Of a stretch of DNA of 64,000 nt, positions 43,019-52,112 are shown in pieces. This DNA is from JACPNO01 sp963825405 (GTDB lineage Bacteria; Acidobacteriota; Terriglobia; Bryobacterales; Bryobacteraceae): contig CAWGTB010000001.1 of NCBI GenBank assembly GCA_963825405.1, forward strand, positions 496,001-560,000. Reading direction: 5' to 3'. The notes under the pieces are model-generated. The model was not told where the DNA came from, made no database searches, and was given only the letters and a program-made list of their open reading frames with translations. Positions within the stretch are counted from its first letter, which is position 1; each line of letters begins with the position of its first letter. Both the position numbers and the translations under genes were made by a program.

Positions 43019-43345
43019 TGTGGTAGCTCCTGTGCTGTAGTATGAGCCGGTTTGAATGTCCGTCTCTATTTAGACGTCGAACGAAGGGCCTCTCGATCGA
43101 CAAGCCCTCCGAGTTCTCGCCTGCCTAATTTTTTGCCGCGCACGTAAAAGACCCGCTCTCGATGCCGGCAGCGCGCCAAGGGTCTAATTCTGAGACATTT
43201 AGCGATCAGTCTCTATGAGAGGTTGATTGGTTTACGGGAATTACCAGATGCGGGTCGTCTCGGTCTCCAGTGAAAATGGTGCGCAGACCGCGGGTACCAT
43301 CACTCCTAATGCGACTACGGCCAGGTCGCGCGAGCTTGGTTCGGC
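43019..43345. other. Intergenic region with ECF42 promoter
   Basis: About 327 bases between the DGPF gene and the end of the GH15 gene. Apart from the promoter at 43075-43102, no gene or strong repeat was seen. Confidence 0.5.
43075..43102 (-). promoter_or_regulatory. Candidate ECF42-dependent promoter
   Basis: On the minus strand TGTCGA (43102-43097) and CGACG (43079-43075) are 17 bases apart, about 55-80 bases before the first DGPF start codon. From memory, ECF42 promoters have TGTCGA at -35 and CGA/TC at -10, so this fits autoregulation of the operon. Confidence 0.6.
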
Positions 43346-45160
43346 CTACCGCCACGTTTCGTCGCTTGTGCCTGATAGAGCCCGGTCGAGATAACTCGCG
43401 GCGCTGATCAGGGCGAGATGTGTGAACGCCTGTGGGAAATTCCCAAGATGCCGCCCGTCCGCGCCCAGCTCTTCTGAATAGAGGCCGAGGTGGTTCGCGT
43501 AGCCCAACAGCTTCTCAAACAGCAATTGTGCCTTTTCCAACTCACCCGCACGAGCCAGACACTCGACGTACCAGAACGAGCAGGGCGTGAAACTGCCCTC
43601 GCTTCCCGGCAGGCCGTCGACTTGGGGCTCGACCCGATAACGCCGTACCAGCGTATCTTCGACCAACTGCTCCTCGATAGCTTTCATCGTGGAAAGCCAC
43701 ATCGGGTCCACCGGGCTAATGAACCGCATCATCGGCATCAGCAGCGCTGCGGCATCCAGGTCGTTGGTGCCTTTGGCTTGCACGAACGATTGCAGTTCAT
43801 CGCTCCAGAAATTCGTGAAGACGTCATTCCGGATTTCATCTCGCGTTGCCTGCCAGACATCGAGAGGCCCTGAAAGCGACCGCTTCTGAGCGAGCCGCAA
43901 CGCGCGATCGAATGCCACCCAGCACATGACTCGTGAATGCAGGAATTCCCTGGGCCCGCCGCGCACCTCCCAGATACCTTCATCAGGACGCCGCCAATTG
44001 TTCCGCAGCCACTCCAACAGACGGTGAACACCCTGCCAGTCCGCATGTGAGATGGGCTTGCCATACTTATTCGCGAGGTAGACGGAATCCATCATCTCGC
44101 CATAAATGTCGAGCTGCAGTTGTTTGTAGGCAGCGTTACCGATCCGAACCGGTCGTGAATTCTCGTAACCGCAAAACTGATCCAGCGAGACCTCCTCGAG
44201 ATCCTGCCTGCCGTCTACGCCGTACATGACCTGCAATGGACCTCGCTGAGCATCGTCGCTCAAACGGCCCTTTAGCCACTCGATGAAGGCCTCGGTTTCG
44301 TGGACGAAACCAAGCCGGGTGAGCGCATACAGGGTGAAGGTCGCGTCGCGCAGCCAGGTAAACCGATAGTCCCAATTTCGAACGCCGCCAATATTTTCGG
44401 GTAGGGAGAATGTGGGCGCCGCGATCAGTGAGCCATGCTTACGGCTGATAAGCAGCTTTAACACCAAAGCCGAACGGTGGACCATCTCTCGCCATCGCCC
44501 CTTATACCTCGATTTTGAAATCCACGCCTTCCAGAATTGAGCAGTATTAAAGAAGCGTTGGTCGAGAAGATCCAGTTCCGGCTGAGTTTCTCCAACGCGA
44601 GCGCTGCCCAACAGGAACGTCGCGGTCTGACCGGCCTTTAAGCGGAAATCCGCAGTTACGTCATCGTCCCGCCGCTCCAGCCTGACGGTGGATTGCAACG
44701 ACATTGGCGGGCAGTCGCTCGAAAACGGACGAAAAGTTGCGCATAGTTCTGAAAGTTCGAGTTGATGGCCGCACGTTGCGTAAGAGAATCGCGGCTCACA
44801 GCACATCTGGAAACGCACATCGCCCCGAATCACCGCTACTCTGCGTACGATCTCATTCGGTTCCCCGCCGTCATTGTCGATTGGCATGTAGTCCGTCAGT
44901 TCGGACACGCCTTCCTCGGCCAGAAACCGTGTGATCAGAATGTTCGTCTCGGGAAGATACATCTGGCGCACACGCGCGTTCGTCAGCTGAGGACGAATCT
45001 CGAAACGTCCACCCTTTTGATCGTCCAATAAAGCGGCAAAAATGGTTGGAGAGTCGAAGTTCGGGTAGCACAGAAAATCGATCGAGCCGTTCATTCCAAC
45101 GAGCCCGATTGACTGCATGTTCCCGATCACACCGTAGTTTTCGATGGGTTCAAACGGCAT
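43346..45160 (-). CDS. Glycoside hydrolase family 15 (glucoamylase/trehalase-like)
   Basis: The 604-residue protein starts at MPFEPIENYGVIGNMQSIGL (ATG 45160), the usual opening of cytosolic bacterial GH15 enzymes. The (alpha/alpha)6 barrel shows NIGGVRNWDYRFTWLRDATF, the acid Glu region DEGIWEVRGGPREFLHSRVM and the base region FTPCSFWYVECLARAGELEKA. Members hydrolyse alpha-glucans, often trehalose in actinobacteria and related groups. There is no signal peptide. No partner gene is adjacent. Confidence 0.92.
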   Translation of the reverse strand: MPFEPIENYGVIGNMQSIGLVGMNGSIDFLCYPNFDSPTIFAALLDDQKGGRFEIRPQLTNARVRQMYLPETNILITRFLAEEGVSELTDYMPIDNDGGEPNEIVRRVAVIRGDVRFQMCCEPRFSYATCGHQLELSELCATFRPFSSDCPPMSLQSTVRLERRDDDVTADFRLKAGQTATFLLGSARVGETQPELDLLDQRFFNTAQFWKAWISKSRYKGRWREMVHRSALVLKLLISRKHGSLIAAPTFSLPENIGGVRNWDYRFTWLRDATFTLYALTRLGFVHETEAFIEWLKGRLSDDAQRGPLQVMYGVDGRQDLEEVSLDQFCGYENSRPVRIGNAAYKQLQLDIYGEMMDSVYLANKYGKPISHADWQGVHRLLEWLRNNWRRPDEGIWEVRGGPREFLHSRVMCWVAFDRALRLAQKRSLSGPLDVWQATRDEIRNDVFTNFWSDELQSFVQAKGTNDLDAAALLMPMMRFISPVDPMWLSTMKAIEEQLVEDTLVRRYRVEPQVDGLPGSEGSFTPCSFWYVECLARAGELEKAQLLFEKLLGYANHLGLYSEELGADGRHLGNFPQAFTHLALISAASYLDRALSGTSDETWR

Positions 45161-45340
45161 CGGCAACCGGTAGCGCGATTTAACGATACAGCACAAATCG
45201 CGATGCAGCCCATTGCATCGCGCGCCTTTCAGGATGGTAACGCTTCCGGGCGGATGGCGCCACTCGCACAACGATCCAAGCGACTGCCGCCCTGATGTCA
45301 GCATCCGCACGCGATCATCTCTTTATTTATCATTGAAGAT

Positions 45341-46255
45341 ATGTGGGCCGGCGTTCTCGCAATCGTTCTCGCATCCTTATCAGGTATTTCTCCCCTTCAA
45401 GAAAGCAACGCGCCACCGGCGGGTGAACTGTCGAAACCGGAAAGCCTTGATACGTCGTCGCTCACGCGCGAACAGATTCGTGAATTGATCCGCCAGGTTG
45501 CCGACAAAGATTTGGAAAACGACAAGAAGCAGCGCGATTACACCTTCACGATGCGCCGGGAAGAACACAAGCTCGATGCCAAACACCGACTGAAATCCAG
45601 CGAATCGAAGACCTCCGAGATCATGCAACTCTATGGTGAGCAGATTACCCGCTTGATCGCCAGGAACGACCAGCCTTTATCTCCAAACGAGACTGCCAGA
45701 GAAGAGCAAAAAATCCAGAAACTGATGGACAAGCGCAAGAACGAATCGGAAAGCGACCGCGAGAGGCGCAACAAAAAAGAAGAGAAAGAGCGCGAGGACG
45801 GTCGCCGGTTCGTGCGGGAAGTGGCTGACGCTTACAACTTTCGCCTCATCGGCGTTGAAACGCCGGAAGGGCGGCCGACATACGTGATTGATGCCGAGCC
45901 GAGGCCGGGATATCAGCCGCACTTCAAAGAAGCCCACATCCTACCGAAGTTTCGCTTCCGCGCATGGATCGACCGGAGCGACTCGCAATGGCGCAAGGTC
46001 GATGTGGAGTGCATTGACACGGTGTCGATTGGGCTGTTCCTGCTGCGCCTGCACAAGGGCTCGCGGGCCGTAGTCGAGCAGATCCGGATCAACGATGAAG
46101 TGTGGTTGCCGAGACACATTTCAGTGAAAGCAGACGCGCGCGTGGCTTTGATGAAGGACCTCAATATCGACGAGGACGTGACCTTTAGCGACTACCGGAA
46201 ATTCCGCGGCGATGCCAGGATCATGTCTGCCGGCGAGACCCAGGACGCGCACTGA
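45341..46255 (+). CDS. Secreted protein of unknown function
   Basis: The 304-residue protein has a signal peptide (MWAGVLAIVLASLSGI), a charged helical middle (KLMDKRKNESESDRERRNKK, likely coiled coil) and a C-terminal part with YVIDAEPRPGYQPHF, RFRAWIDRSDSQWRKVDVEC and RHISVKADARVAL, which resembles lipoprotein-sorting (LolA-like) folds. I have seen this pattern in acidobacteria but it has no assigned role. It diverges from the GH15 gene. Confidence 0.7.
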   Translation: MWAGVLAIVLASLSGISPLQESNAPPAGELSKPESLDTSSLTREQIRELIRQVADKDLENDKKQRDYTFTMRREEHKLDAKHRLKSSESKTSEIMQLYGEQITRLIARNDQPLSPNETAREEQKIQKLMDKRKNESESDRERRNKKEEKEREDGRRFVREVADAYNFRLIGVETPEGRPTYVIDAEPRPGYQPHFKEAHILPKFRFRAWIDRSDSQWRKVDVECIDTVSIGLFLLRLHKGSRAVVEQIRINDEVWLPRHISVKADARVALMKDLNIDEDVTFSDYRKFRGDARIMSAGETQDAH

Positions 46256-46274
46256 GAAATATTTCTCGCACCCC

Positions 46275-47199
46275 TTACTTTTTCGGCGGCGCTGCTGTTC
46301 GCTGCGATCCGGGAGCGTAATACTCTTTCCGCTCGCGATACAACTTAATCCTTTTCTCCGCTGCGATTTGCCACTTCCCCCGATCAAAAACGAGTGTGAG
46401 TTCGTCCTGCGCTTCGCCCATCAAGACGTTTGGACCGGCGGTTTGCCAGCGTTTGCGCAACGTTGCGGCTACGTGGCCCCGATCGAGCATCTTGACACTA
46501 ATGTCCTTGATGTCGCAGACGATCAATCTTCCATATTTCGCATTATCCAGCTCTCGGGCAGCGCGCACACCGGCACGCGTGACGCTTTCATTCGTGAAAT
46601 AACTGCTGAGCTGTGGAGCGTAGAGAGCCGTGAGGTCGTCGATGTTCGTACTCTTTTCCGCATCGACCCATTGACGCAAGAATGTGCGGACCTGCCGCTC
46701 CGTCTCTCTCGCGACAAGCGTATTTTCTTTAGGACTCGGGACTTGCACCACAGGGTCGGGCGAAGCGGGCGGCGTCGATGAAGCGGCGACTGGTTGTGGC
46801 GCCTGAACTATTGGGTTTGCCGCGGTCGGCGCAGGAACTTGCTCTTCTCGCCGCGTCGATGCCGGAGCGATGGGTCGTGAGTTTACCGAATAATACCCAA
46901 CCGTTGCACCGATCGCGATAGACAAGAGGACACCCAGCACGAGGGTCCATTTGCGGTTCCTCCGTTGCGGTGGCGGCAGTTCCACGCGCAATCCGTCTGG
47001 ACCCGAACTCGCCCCGAGGTTTTGGCGCTTCAGCAGTTGCACGCACACCCAATGCAGCTGGCTCTTCGTGTTCGGATGTCGGCTGAATGAGAGGGAGTTC
47101 CGGTTCGGGTTCGATCTTCGAGTTCCCGAGCGGCCGCGCTGGCAGCATGGGGAAATGGGATTCTTCGAGGCTCGGCCGAAGCGGCCGGGTGAACCTCAT
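46275..47199 (-). CDS. Membrane-anchored NTF2-like protein (one frameshift)
   Basis: Joined, about 307 residues. The N-terminal cytoplasmic part (MRFTRPLRPSLEESHFPMLP) changes frame somewhere in 46985-47045. It then runs through VELPPPQRRNRKW, a membrane helix (TLVLGVLLSIAIGATVGYY), a Pro-rich linker and an NTF2/SnoaL-like domain (RETERQVRTFLRQWVDAEKS, then DELTLVFDRGKWQIAAEKRI). This C-terminal domain is like those of Cds6-type proteins. ATG 47199 overlaps the stop of the JAB-like gene as ATGA, so the two are coupled. Confidence 0.7.
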
Positions 47200-47882
47200 T
47201 GAGCGGCGTTGCTATTGACTGGGTCGAAGGATTCGGGACCATCAATGGGGGGATTCGAAAGCTGCTGCTCGATCCAACTATTTGTCGCTTGCGTCCGTGA
47301 AGTGGACTTTCCTTCAACCGGAGGCTCCGCTGGCAACAAGTCGCCGAGGGTCTCGAACGGGAAGCGCGTGGTTTGCGTCGCCTGTTGTAGTCGCCCCTCT
47401 TCTCGAAGGAATAATTTCACCTCATACGGTTGCGACCTGCCCGGCTTAATCAACAGGGTGACATCGCTCTCCTGGTGCAATTCGTTGTTGAGCAACTCGC
47501 GATCTTCCTCGCCGAGCGCAAAATCCTGGCGAGTGTCGCTTCGATACCAGCCAATGATCGAAAGTGCCTCGAGTTTACGGAGACGCTCCAGCATCTCGCG
47601 CAGGCCGATGCGATCGCCATCGGATAAACGAAAGGAAGGGCCAAAGCGGTATTCGCATGGGACCGGCTCGTAATCGTCGATCACAATTTCATTTTCAGCA
47701 CGCCTGCCGAGAAGAATTCCTCCAGCTTCGGCTCCGCGTCCGGCGACTGCATCAAAATCCTTCGTCACCTCTGTGTAGATGCCGTCTATAACGAGTGAAG
47801 AGAGCCGAATTTCTCTCGATCCCGTCACTTGCCATGAAGCGTATGAGCGCGTCAGAAGTTCGGTCAGTGTGCGCTTGCGCAT
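47196..47882 (-). CDS. JAB/MPN-domain protein lacking the zinc-binding histidines
   Basis: The 228-residue protein starts at ATG 47882, with GGAGG five bases upstream. The MPN fold is recognisable: AEAGGILLGRRAENEIVID, then SIIGWYRSDTRQDFALGEED. In active JAMM proteases the second segment is GWYHSHP followed by S/T-x-x-D; here both His residues are replaced (Arg114, Asp116) while Glu52 and the acidic Asp127 remain. A peptidase activity is therefore unlikely and a binding role more so. The C-terminal tail is extended. It is coupled to the NTF2-like membrane protein. Confidence 0.78.
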   Translation of the reverse strand: MRKRTLTELLTRSYASWQVTGSREIRLSSLVIDGIYTEVTKDFDAVAGRGAEAGGILLGRRAENEIVIDDYEPVPCEYRFGPSFRLSDGDRIGLREMLERLRKLEALSIIGWYRSDTRQDFALGEEDRELLNNELHQESDVTLLIKPGRSQPYEVKLFLREEGRLQQATQTTRFPFETLGDLLPAEPPVEGKSTSRTQATNSWIEQQLSNPPIDGPESFDPVNSNAAQ

Positions 47883-48002
47883 ATTTCCTCCGATAACATT
47901 CCTGACATGCCAATTACTGGTGTATCTGATTGTCCGTCTGCTGGCAAGCAGCAAGTTTTCGCCGCGCTGACATTTCTGGCGCATTGCAACGCTAATTCCG
48001 CC

Positions 48003-48019
48003 CTCTCGGGCCCGAGCGC
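48003..48019. repeat. GC palindrome (copy B)
   Basis: CTCGGGCCCGAG (48005-48016) is a perfect 12-base palindrome, flanked by CT and CGC. It shares its core with the element at 38254-38275. Confidence 0.4.
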
Positions 48020-48070
48020 AGAAATTGCCGACCTGAGGCAAGGACGGGGGCAGAACGCCGTGTGCAGGAG

Positions 48071-49456
48071 CTAACGATTGAATGGATCTTCATTGATCCA
48101 ATGAAAGCCCCGGCTGATGAGCGGAAACCGGGAGTCGTCAAAACGATGGAACTCTGCCGCGATCGGGTGCCCATCCAAGCTCCCGCGAAGAATCAAGTGC
48201 TCAGCATCAGGCTGGGCGTAGGTAAGATTGCCTTCTTTGTTCAATTGCCTGGAACTCAATTTGACGCTGTGAGTAGGCTCGTCATACGTCGTAGTAAAAT
48301 TGATCCGCTCGCCGCTGGCATCGCGGATAGAGAGCCCCCTCGACAACTGACTGGTTAGCTGACGCCAGCGCCCAGCGTCTGCGATGTCTCCGGTAGCGCT
48401 ATCGGCGTTCCACACGCCATAGATAGGTGCGTGTTTGCGATACGTGCTTGAGGACTCCCGAACAGTTTTGTATCCGCCCCAGATTCTGTTGTAAAGAACC
48501 GAGGAGATCACCAGGACTTGCAACGCAATTGCAGCGGCCCGCAACCAGCGTCGCTCGAACCTCGGCAGCCACACGCCTTCGAGCTGGGACGGCTTATGCA
48601 GCAGGAAAAAACGCATCAGCGCGCTGGCATCGGGGATAAGCAGAAATAGCGACATCAGGAGCAGGTGCAATGAATATAGCTTTACGGGAACGTCGTAGCT
48701 GAAATTCAGCGCTACCACATTTAACATGGCGCCCGCGGCCAATATAGCTCCAACGGTTGTTGTCCGGCGAAACAAAAGCAGGATTCCAGCCAGGACTTCG
48801 GCCAGTTCGCAAAACTTTGTATACGCAACCGACGCGCCCATAAAGGTCCAGAGAATACCCATGGGCGATGATTCCCCATAAGTTCTGGTGAGCTGCGACA
48901 GGTAGGGCGGACCGAATTGCAGCGGATACACCTTGGCGAAACCGTAGGAGAGCATCGTAAATGCCAGCGTAAAGCGAACCAGGAGCCGCAGCCATGCGTA
49001 CAGGATTCTGTAGTTGGGACGATGCCGGTCGATAACAGACCAGATAAGTGTCGCGAAGGCGGCGATCATCGCAAAGCAGAACACCAGAACGTAGTCAAGA
49101 GTTCGGTCGCCGCTGCCGCTGACGTGGTATTGAGTTACGGCGCCGTGCTGGTGAAAGACATGGACAGCGACCCATGGTGTAAGCGCATGCCACGGAGCCT
49201 CGACCAGCTTGGTCAGGCCAAGTGAATCGTCCTCGTTGGCCGCGCCGTCGCCATAGCTGGGAATCGCATCAAGCAGGCTTGTTCGCCCAGCCTCAGGCCA
49301 GCAATAGAAAACCAGATACACGAAGGCGAAACGGAACAGTACGCGGCTGAGGAGGCTCCATCGTTCGGGTGTATTCGTAGATGGAATTGAAGAGGCTAAG
49401 GCTTGGGCAGTTTCCGCCATCTGGCTTCCTTTCTCTTGCTCTTGGTTGGCATTCAT
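48071..49456 (-). CDS. DoxX-like multi-pass membrane protein
   Basis: The 461-residue protein has about seven membrane segments, including YVLVFCFAMIAAFATLIW and FTLAFTMLSYGFAKVYPLQF, and CELAEVLAGILLLFRRTTTV, which fit the DoxX/SURF4-like fold. The C-terminal 130 residues are soluble (HAPIYGVWNADS, DAEHLILRGSLDGHPI). DoxX proteins are linked to thiol and oxidative stress, but the role of this one is not clear. Confidence 0.75.
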   Translation of the reverse strand: MNANQEQEKGSQMAETAQALASSIPSTNTPERWSLLSRVLFRFAFVYLVFYCWPEAGRTSLLDAIPSYGDGAANEDDSLGLTKLVEAPWHALTPWVAVHVFHQHGAVTQYHVSGSGDRTLDYVLVFCFAMIAAFATLIWSVIDRHRPNYRILYAWLRLLVRFTLAFTMLSYGFAKVYPLQFGPPYLSQLTRTYGESSPMGILWTFMGASVAYTKFCELAEVLAGILLLFRRTTTVGAILAAGAMLNVVALNFSYDVPVKLYSLHLLLMSLFLLIPDASALMRFFLLHKPSQLEGVWLPRFERRWLRAAAIALQVLVISSVLYNRIWGGYKTVRESSSTYRKHAPIYGVWNADSATGDIADAGRWRQLTSQLSRGLSIRDASGERINFTTTYDEPTHSVKLSSRQLNKEGNLTYAQPDAEHLILRGSLDGHPIAAEFHRFDDSRFPLISRGFHWINEDPFNR

Positions 49457-49540
49457 TGTACTTCCTACTGCCTCCGAAGGGCCGAGTGGAAGCCGCTAAT
49501 GTAGTTGTAGTTGACTGCCGTGTTGAGCAGCGCCGGACCA

Positions 49541-50617
49541 TCAATCCTGGCGGACAGCCTTGGTCTTCGTCTGTGGTAGCCGCGTGAGAAAGTGCTTCGT
49601 CTTCTGCCGCAGTTCGCTCAACCACCGAAGTTGGATCTCCGAACCAGTTCTCAGTAGCTGGAGCAATTCTTCCGGATGCTTTGAGAAGTCGATTTTACTT
49701 GCGCCCCAGTCCGGCCGGCGTCCGTCGGTGTCGGTGAATCGGTATTCGCGCCCGAGTTCCCAAGAGCTGAAAAGCTGCCCCGAACGCAGTAAAATCGCCG
49801 GGTCCCCGGCCAATGCGACAACAGCGCGACCCACGAACAACGGCGATTCTGATTCCAGAAAGTTCCGGTCTTTCTTCCCGCCTTCGCGCCAGGTCTCCTC
49901 GGTGACGCCGAACCGCTCCAGCATCGTCTCCGACCTAAGAAAACCAGGAGTAACGGCAACCGCAGCGACGCCATGCGGACTTAGTTCTGCCGCCATGTTG
50001 AGAGCCAACCCTTTGAGCGCGAGCTTCACCGTCTGTGTGATCGGATTGCCTGCGGCGCTGAGGACGTCGTTTTCCGTCACCTCGACAATAAGCCCGCGGC
50101 GGTTGCGAATCATGTAGGGAGCCGCATGCTTGGCGGTGATGATGTGGGACAGCAGCGACTGGCGGAGGGCTGCCTCGGCGTTTTTGAGATCCGTCTTCCA
50201 AAAAGAGCACCACTGTGCCATCAATGGGTCTTCGCCGGCGATGCTGTTCACGAGCACATCGAGGCGGCCACGCTCGCGTGCCACTCGTTGGAAGAGGGCT
50301 TCAACCTCATCCTCCACCGTGTGATCGACGCGAAGCGCGATGGCGGAGCCGCCGGCCGCGCTGATCATTTCGGCTGTCTCTTCAATCGTTTCAGGACGAT
50401 TGTAACGAGAGCGGTTGCCACGCACGCTTCGTCCCGTGCAATAGACTATCGCGCCAGCTTCTCCGAGCGCCCGAGCGATGCCGCGGCCTGCGCCGCGTGT
50501 CGCGCCGGCAACGACAGCGACGGCGCCGGCAAGTGATTTCTCTCCTGTGACTGGACGTCTGCGCGAGGTAGACACGTGAATGGACCGTCGAGGCCGTCCT
50601 GCCAGCCGCGAACTCAC
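49541..50617 (-). CDS. SDR-family protein with altered catalytic tyrosine
   Basis: The 358-residue frame has the nucleotide motif VVAGATRGAGRGIARAL, an NNAG-like VLVNSIAGEDP and the late TPGFLRSETMLERFGVTEE. At the active site, YxxxK is replaced by TQTVK (Thr194, Lys198) after NDVLSAAGNPI. Relatives in this DHRS1-like group, as I recall them, keep Tyr there. A redox activity is therefore uncertain. The first 24 or so residues are probably not part of the fold; GTG codons near 50617 and 50575 are both possible starts. Confidence 0.8.
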   Translation of the reverse strand: MSSRLAGRPRRSIHVSTSRRRPVTGEKSLAGAVAVVAGATRGAGRGIARALGEAGAIVYCTGRSVRGNRSRYNRPETIEETAEMISAAGGSAIALRVDHTVEDEVEALFQRVARERGRLDVLVNSIAGEDPLMAQWCSFWKTDLKNAEAALRQSLLSHIITAKHAAPYMIRNRRGLIVEVTENDVLSAAGNPITQTVKLALKGLALNMAAELSPHGVAAVAVTPGFLRSETMLERFGVTEETWREGGKKDRNFLESESPLFVGRAVVALAGDPAILLRSGQLFSSWELGREYRFTDTDGRRPDWGASKIDFSKHPEELLQLLRTGSEIQLRWLSELRQKTKHFLTRLPQTKTKAVRQD

Positions 50618-50785
50618 GATGCGGAGGATAGCTCAGTTAGGCAATGCGGATCAACGTGGAACCGTTTCTCAATTTGACTCGGACGATTGTGAGCCTTCAT
50701 TGATTGCGCAGGCGGGCCGGAGTTCGTCGACGGAACAAACACCAGCCCGCTATAAATAAGTTACTAACCGGAAGAACGGCCTTCT

Positions 50786-51646
50786 TTACATTACCGGACA
50801 GGCAGAATTCGCAAACACGTCATTTGTAACAGGAATCGTGAACAACGCTCCGCCTTCAATTCCAATCGGTACCACGCCAACTGGCTGGCTGGCACAAATG
50901 GCAATGGAACCGTCGAAGAGAAGCGGAGACGAAGAATCGATGTTGTTTCCAAAAATAGTTGGATCGGACAGTACGAATGAAGTCTGGCTGTTGGCCTGTA
51001 AGCTCATCTGAAGTGAATGGTTTATGGTGCCGTCGGCGTTGAGCAGGAAGATGGTGAAATTCGTGGCTGTGGCATTTGGATTCGCAATGGCCAGTCCGGC
51101 ATTGAAATGGAGTGGGCCAGCCTCGGCAAATGGAAAGCGGAAAGAAGTTGCTGCCGGCACAGCTTGTGCGCCTACCGTGCCCGTAATCAGAGTCGCGGGG
51201 ATGGTAGTGGGCACGAGGGTGGGAGTGCTGCTGTCGAAAATAACGAAAATAGTTAATGGGCCGCTAGTCGTGACTTTGGCCCACGTCACCACCAGAGGGC
51301 CGGCGTTGCGCAGCGTCGGGTCGAGGTTGAGTACTTCCACTTGGTTCTGACCAATAATAAGGTGCTGGGTGCTTTGCGTACCTTGCTGGCCTTCTAGCGT
51401 CACGGTGCCGGTCGTGCCAGTTTGTGTGAAGAACGTCACGTCGGCGGTCACAGCGGTTGCCCCGCTATTGGAAAACAGCAGACGGGTACTCCACCCGCCC
51501 CCCACAGGAATGTGCGGAATGATGTACGTTTCTGCCGGCGCGAGAGCGGCAAAAATTGTCAGGCACGACATCAGGCCGATGCCTTTTAGTCGATTAACTC
51601 CTGATCCAACCGGTCGAAAACGATCGTTTCCCTGAAACAAACTCAT
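50786..51646 (-). CDS. Secreted protein of acidobacterial type, function unknown
   Basis: The 286-residue protein starts at MSLFQGNDRFRPVG with AAGGAG eight bases upstream. A signal segment (LMSCLTIFAALAPAETY) leads to IPHIPVGGGWSTRLLFSNSG, an opening common to many acidobacterial extracellular proteins, then repeated beta-rich modules (HFNAGLAIANPNATATNFTI). Two Cys (AICASQ, ANSACPVM) could form a disulfide. It may be a surface or adhesin-like protein; no activity can be assigned. Confidence 0.75.
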   Translation of the reverse strand: MSLFQGNDRFRPVGSGVNRLKGIGLMSCLTIFAALAPAETYIIPHIPVGGGWSTRLLFSNSGATAVTADVTFFTQTGTTGTVTLEGQQGTQSTQHLIIGQNQVEVLNLDPTLRNAGPLVVTWAKVTTSGPLTIFVIFDSSTPTLVPTTIPATLITGTVGAQAVPAATSFRFPFAEAGPLHFNAGLAIANPNATATNFTIFLLNADGTINHSLQMSLQANSQTSFVLSDPTIFGNNIDSSSPLLFDGSIAICASQPVGVVPIGIEGGALFTIPVTNDVFANSACPVM

Positions 51647-51790
51647 CTTGTAATCTCCTTAACCGGTATGACACCAGAAAATACCTATTGTTTCGGCGTT
51701 AAGAATTTCAGAGGAGCACAGGGAGCAGCAGTGCAAAGCCTCTTGCCAAACGTTGCGGTGATCGTGCTGCGTCGACCGCCTCGCGATGAT

Positions 51791-51827
51791 ATTCGTGCGC
51801 GCGTCTGCTGAAAAAGTGCGCACGAAT
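51791..51827. repeat. Perfect 10-bp inverted repeat upstream of stress cluster
   Basis: ATTCGTGCGC (51791-51800) and GCGCACGAAT (51818-51827) are exact inverted copies around a 17-base spacer, 105-140 bases before the LEA-like gene. It could be an operator bound by a dimer, or the terminator/leader hairpin of a transcript. Confidence 0.5.
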
Positions 51828-51932
51828 TAACGCGATGACGTCAAAGCCGAGAAAAACTCTTAGGTTGATTGTCCTTCTACAAAGGCCCCTCGCGTGCTTC
51901 ATGACGTTATGAAAAACAGCGAAGGAGCCTCC

Positions 51933-52088
51933 GTGAGTGATTTGAAAGACAAAGTCAGAAACAAGATCGACGATGCTGCCGAAGGGGCCAAAAAAGCAAG
52001 CGACTCAGTGGTCGACAAGACCAAGGAACTTGCCCATAAGGGCGGCAAAAAGATGAAGGAAGGGGGGAAGAAACTTCAGGACGCCTAA
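51933..52088 (+). CDS. Small LEA/hydrophilin-like stress protein
   Basis: The 51-residue protein from GTG 51933 (AAGGAG five bases upstream) is Lys/Asp/Ala-rich and helical: VSDLKDKVRNKIDDAAEGAK, ending GGKKMKEGGKKLQDA. Longer frames start at 51894 or 51909 but lack the good ribosome site. The composition fits desiccation- or stress-related hydrophilins. It is the first of three genes that look like one cluster. Confidence 0.7.
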   Translation: MSDLKDKVRNKIDDAAEGAKKASDSVVDKTKELAHKGGKKMKEGGKKLQDA

Positions 52089-52112
52089 CGCGTTCTGCAA
52101 GGACATAACCTG

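Noticed and set aside
43150..43200. Third copy of the GC palindrome
   Set aside because: Only the short string CGCTCTCG is shared; the palindrome is absent.
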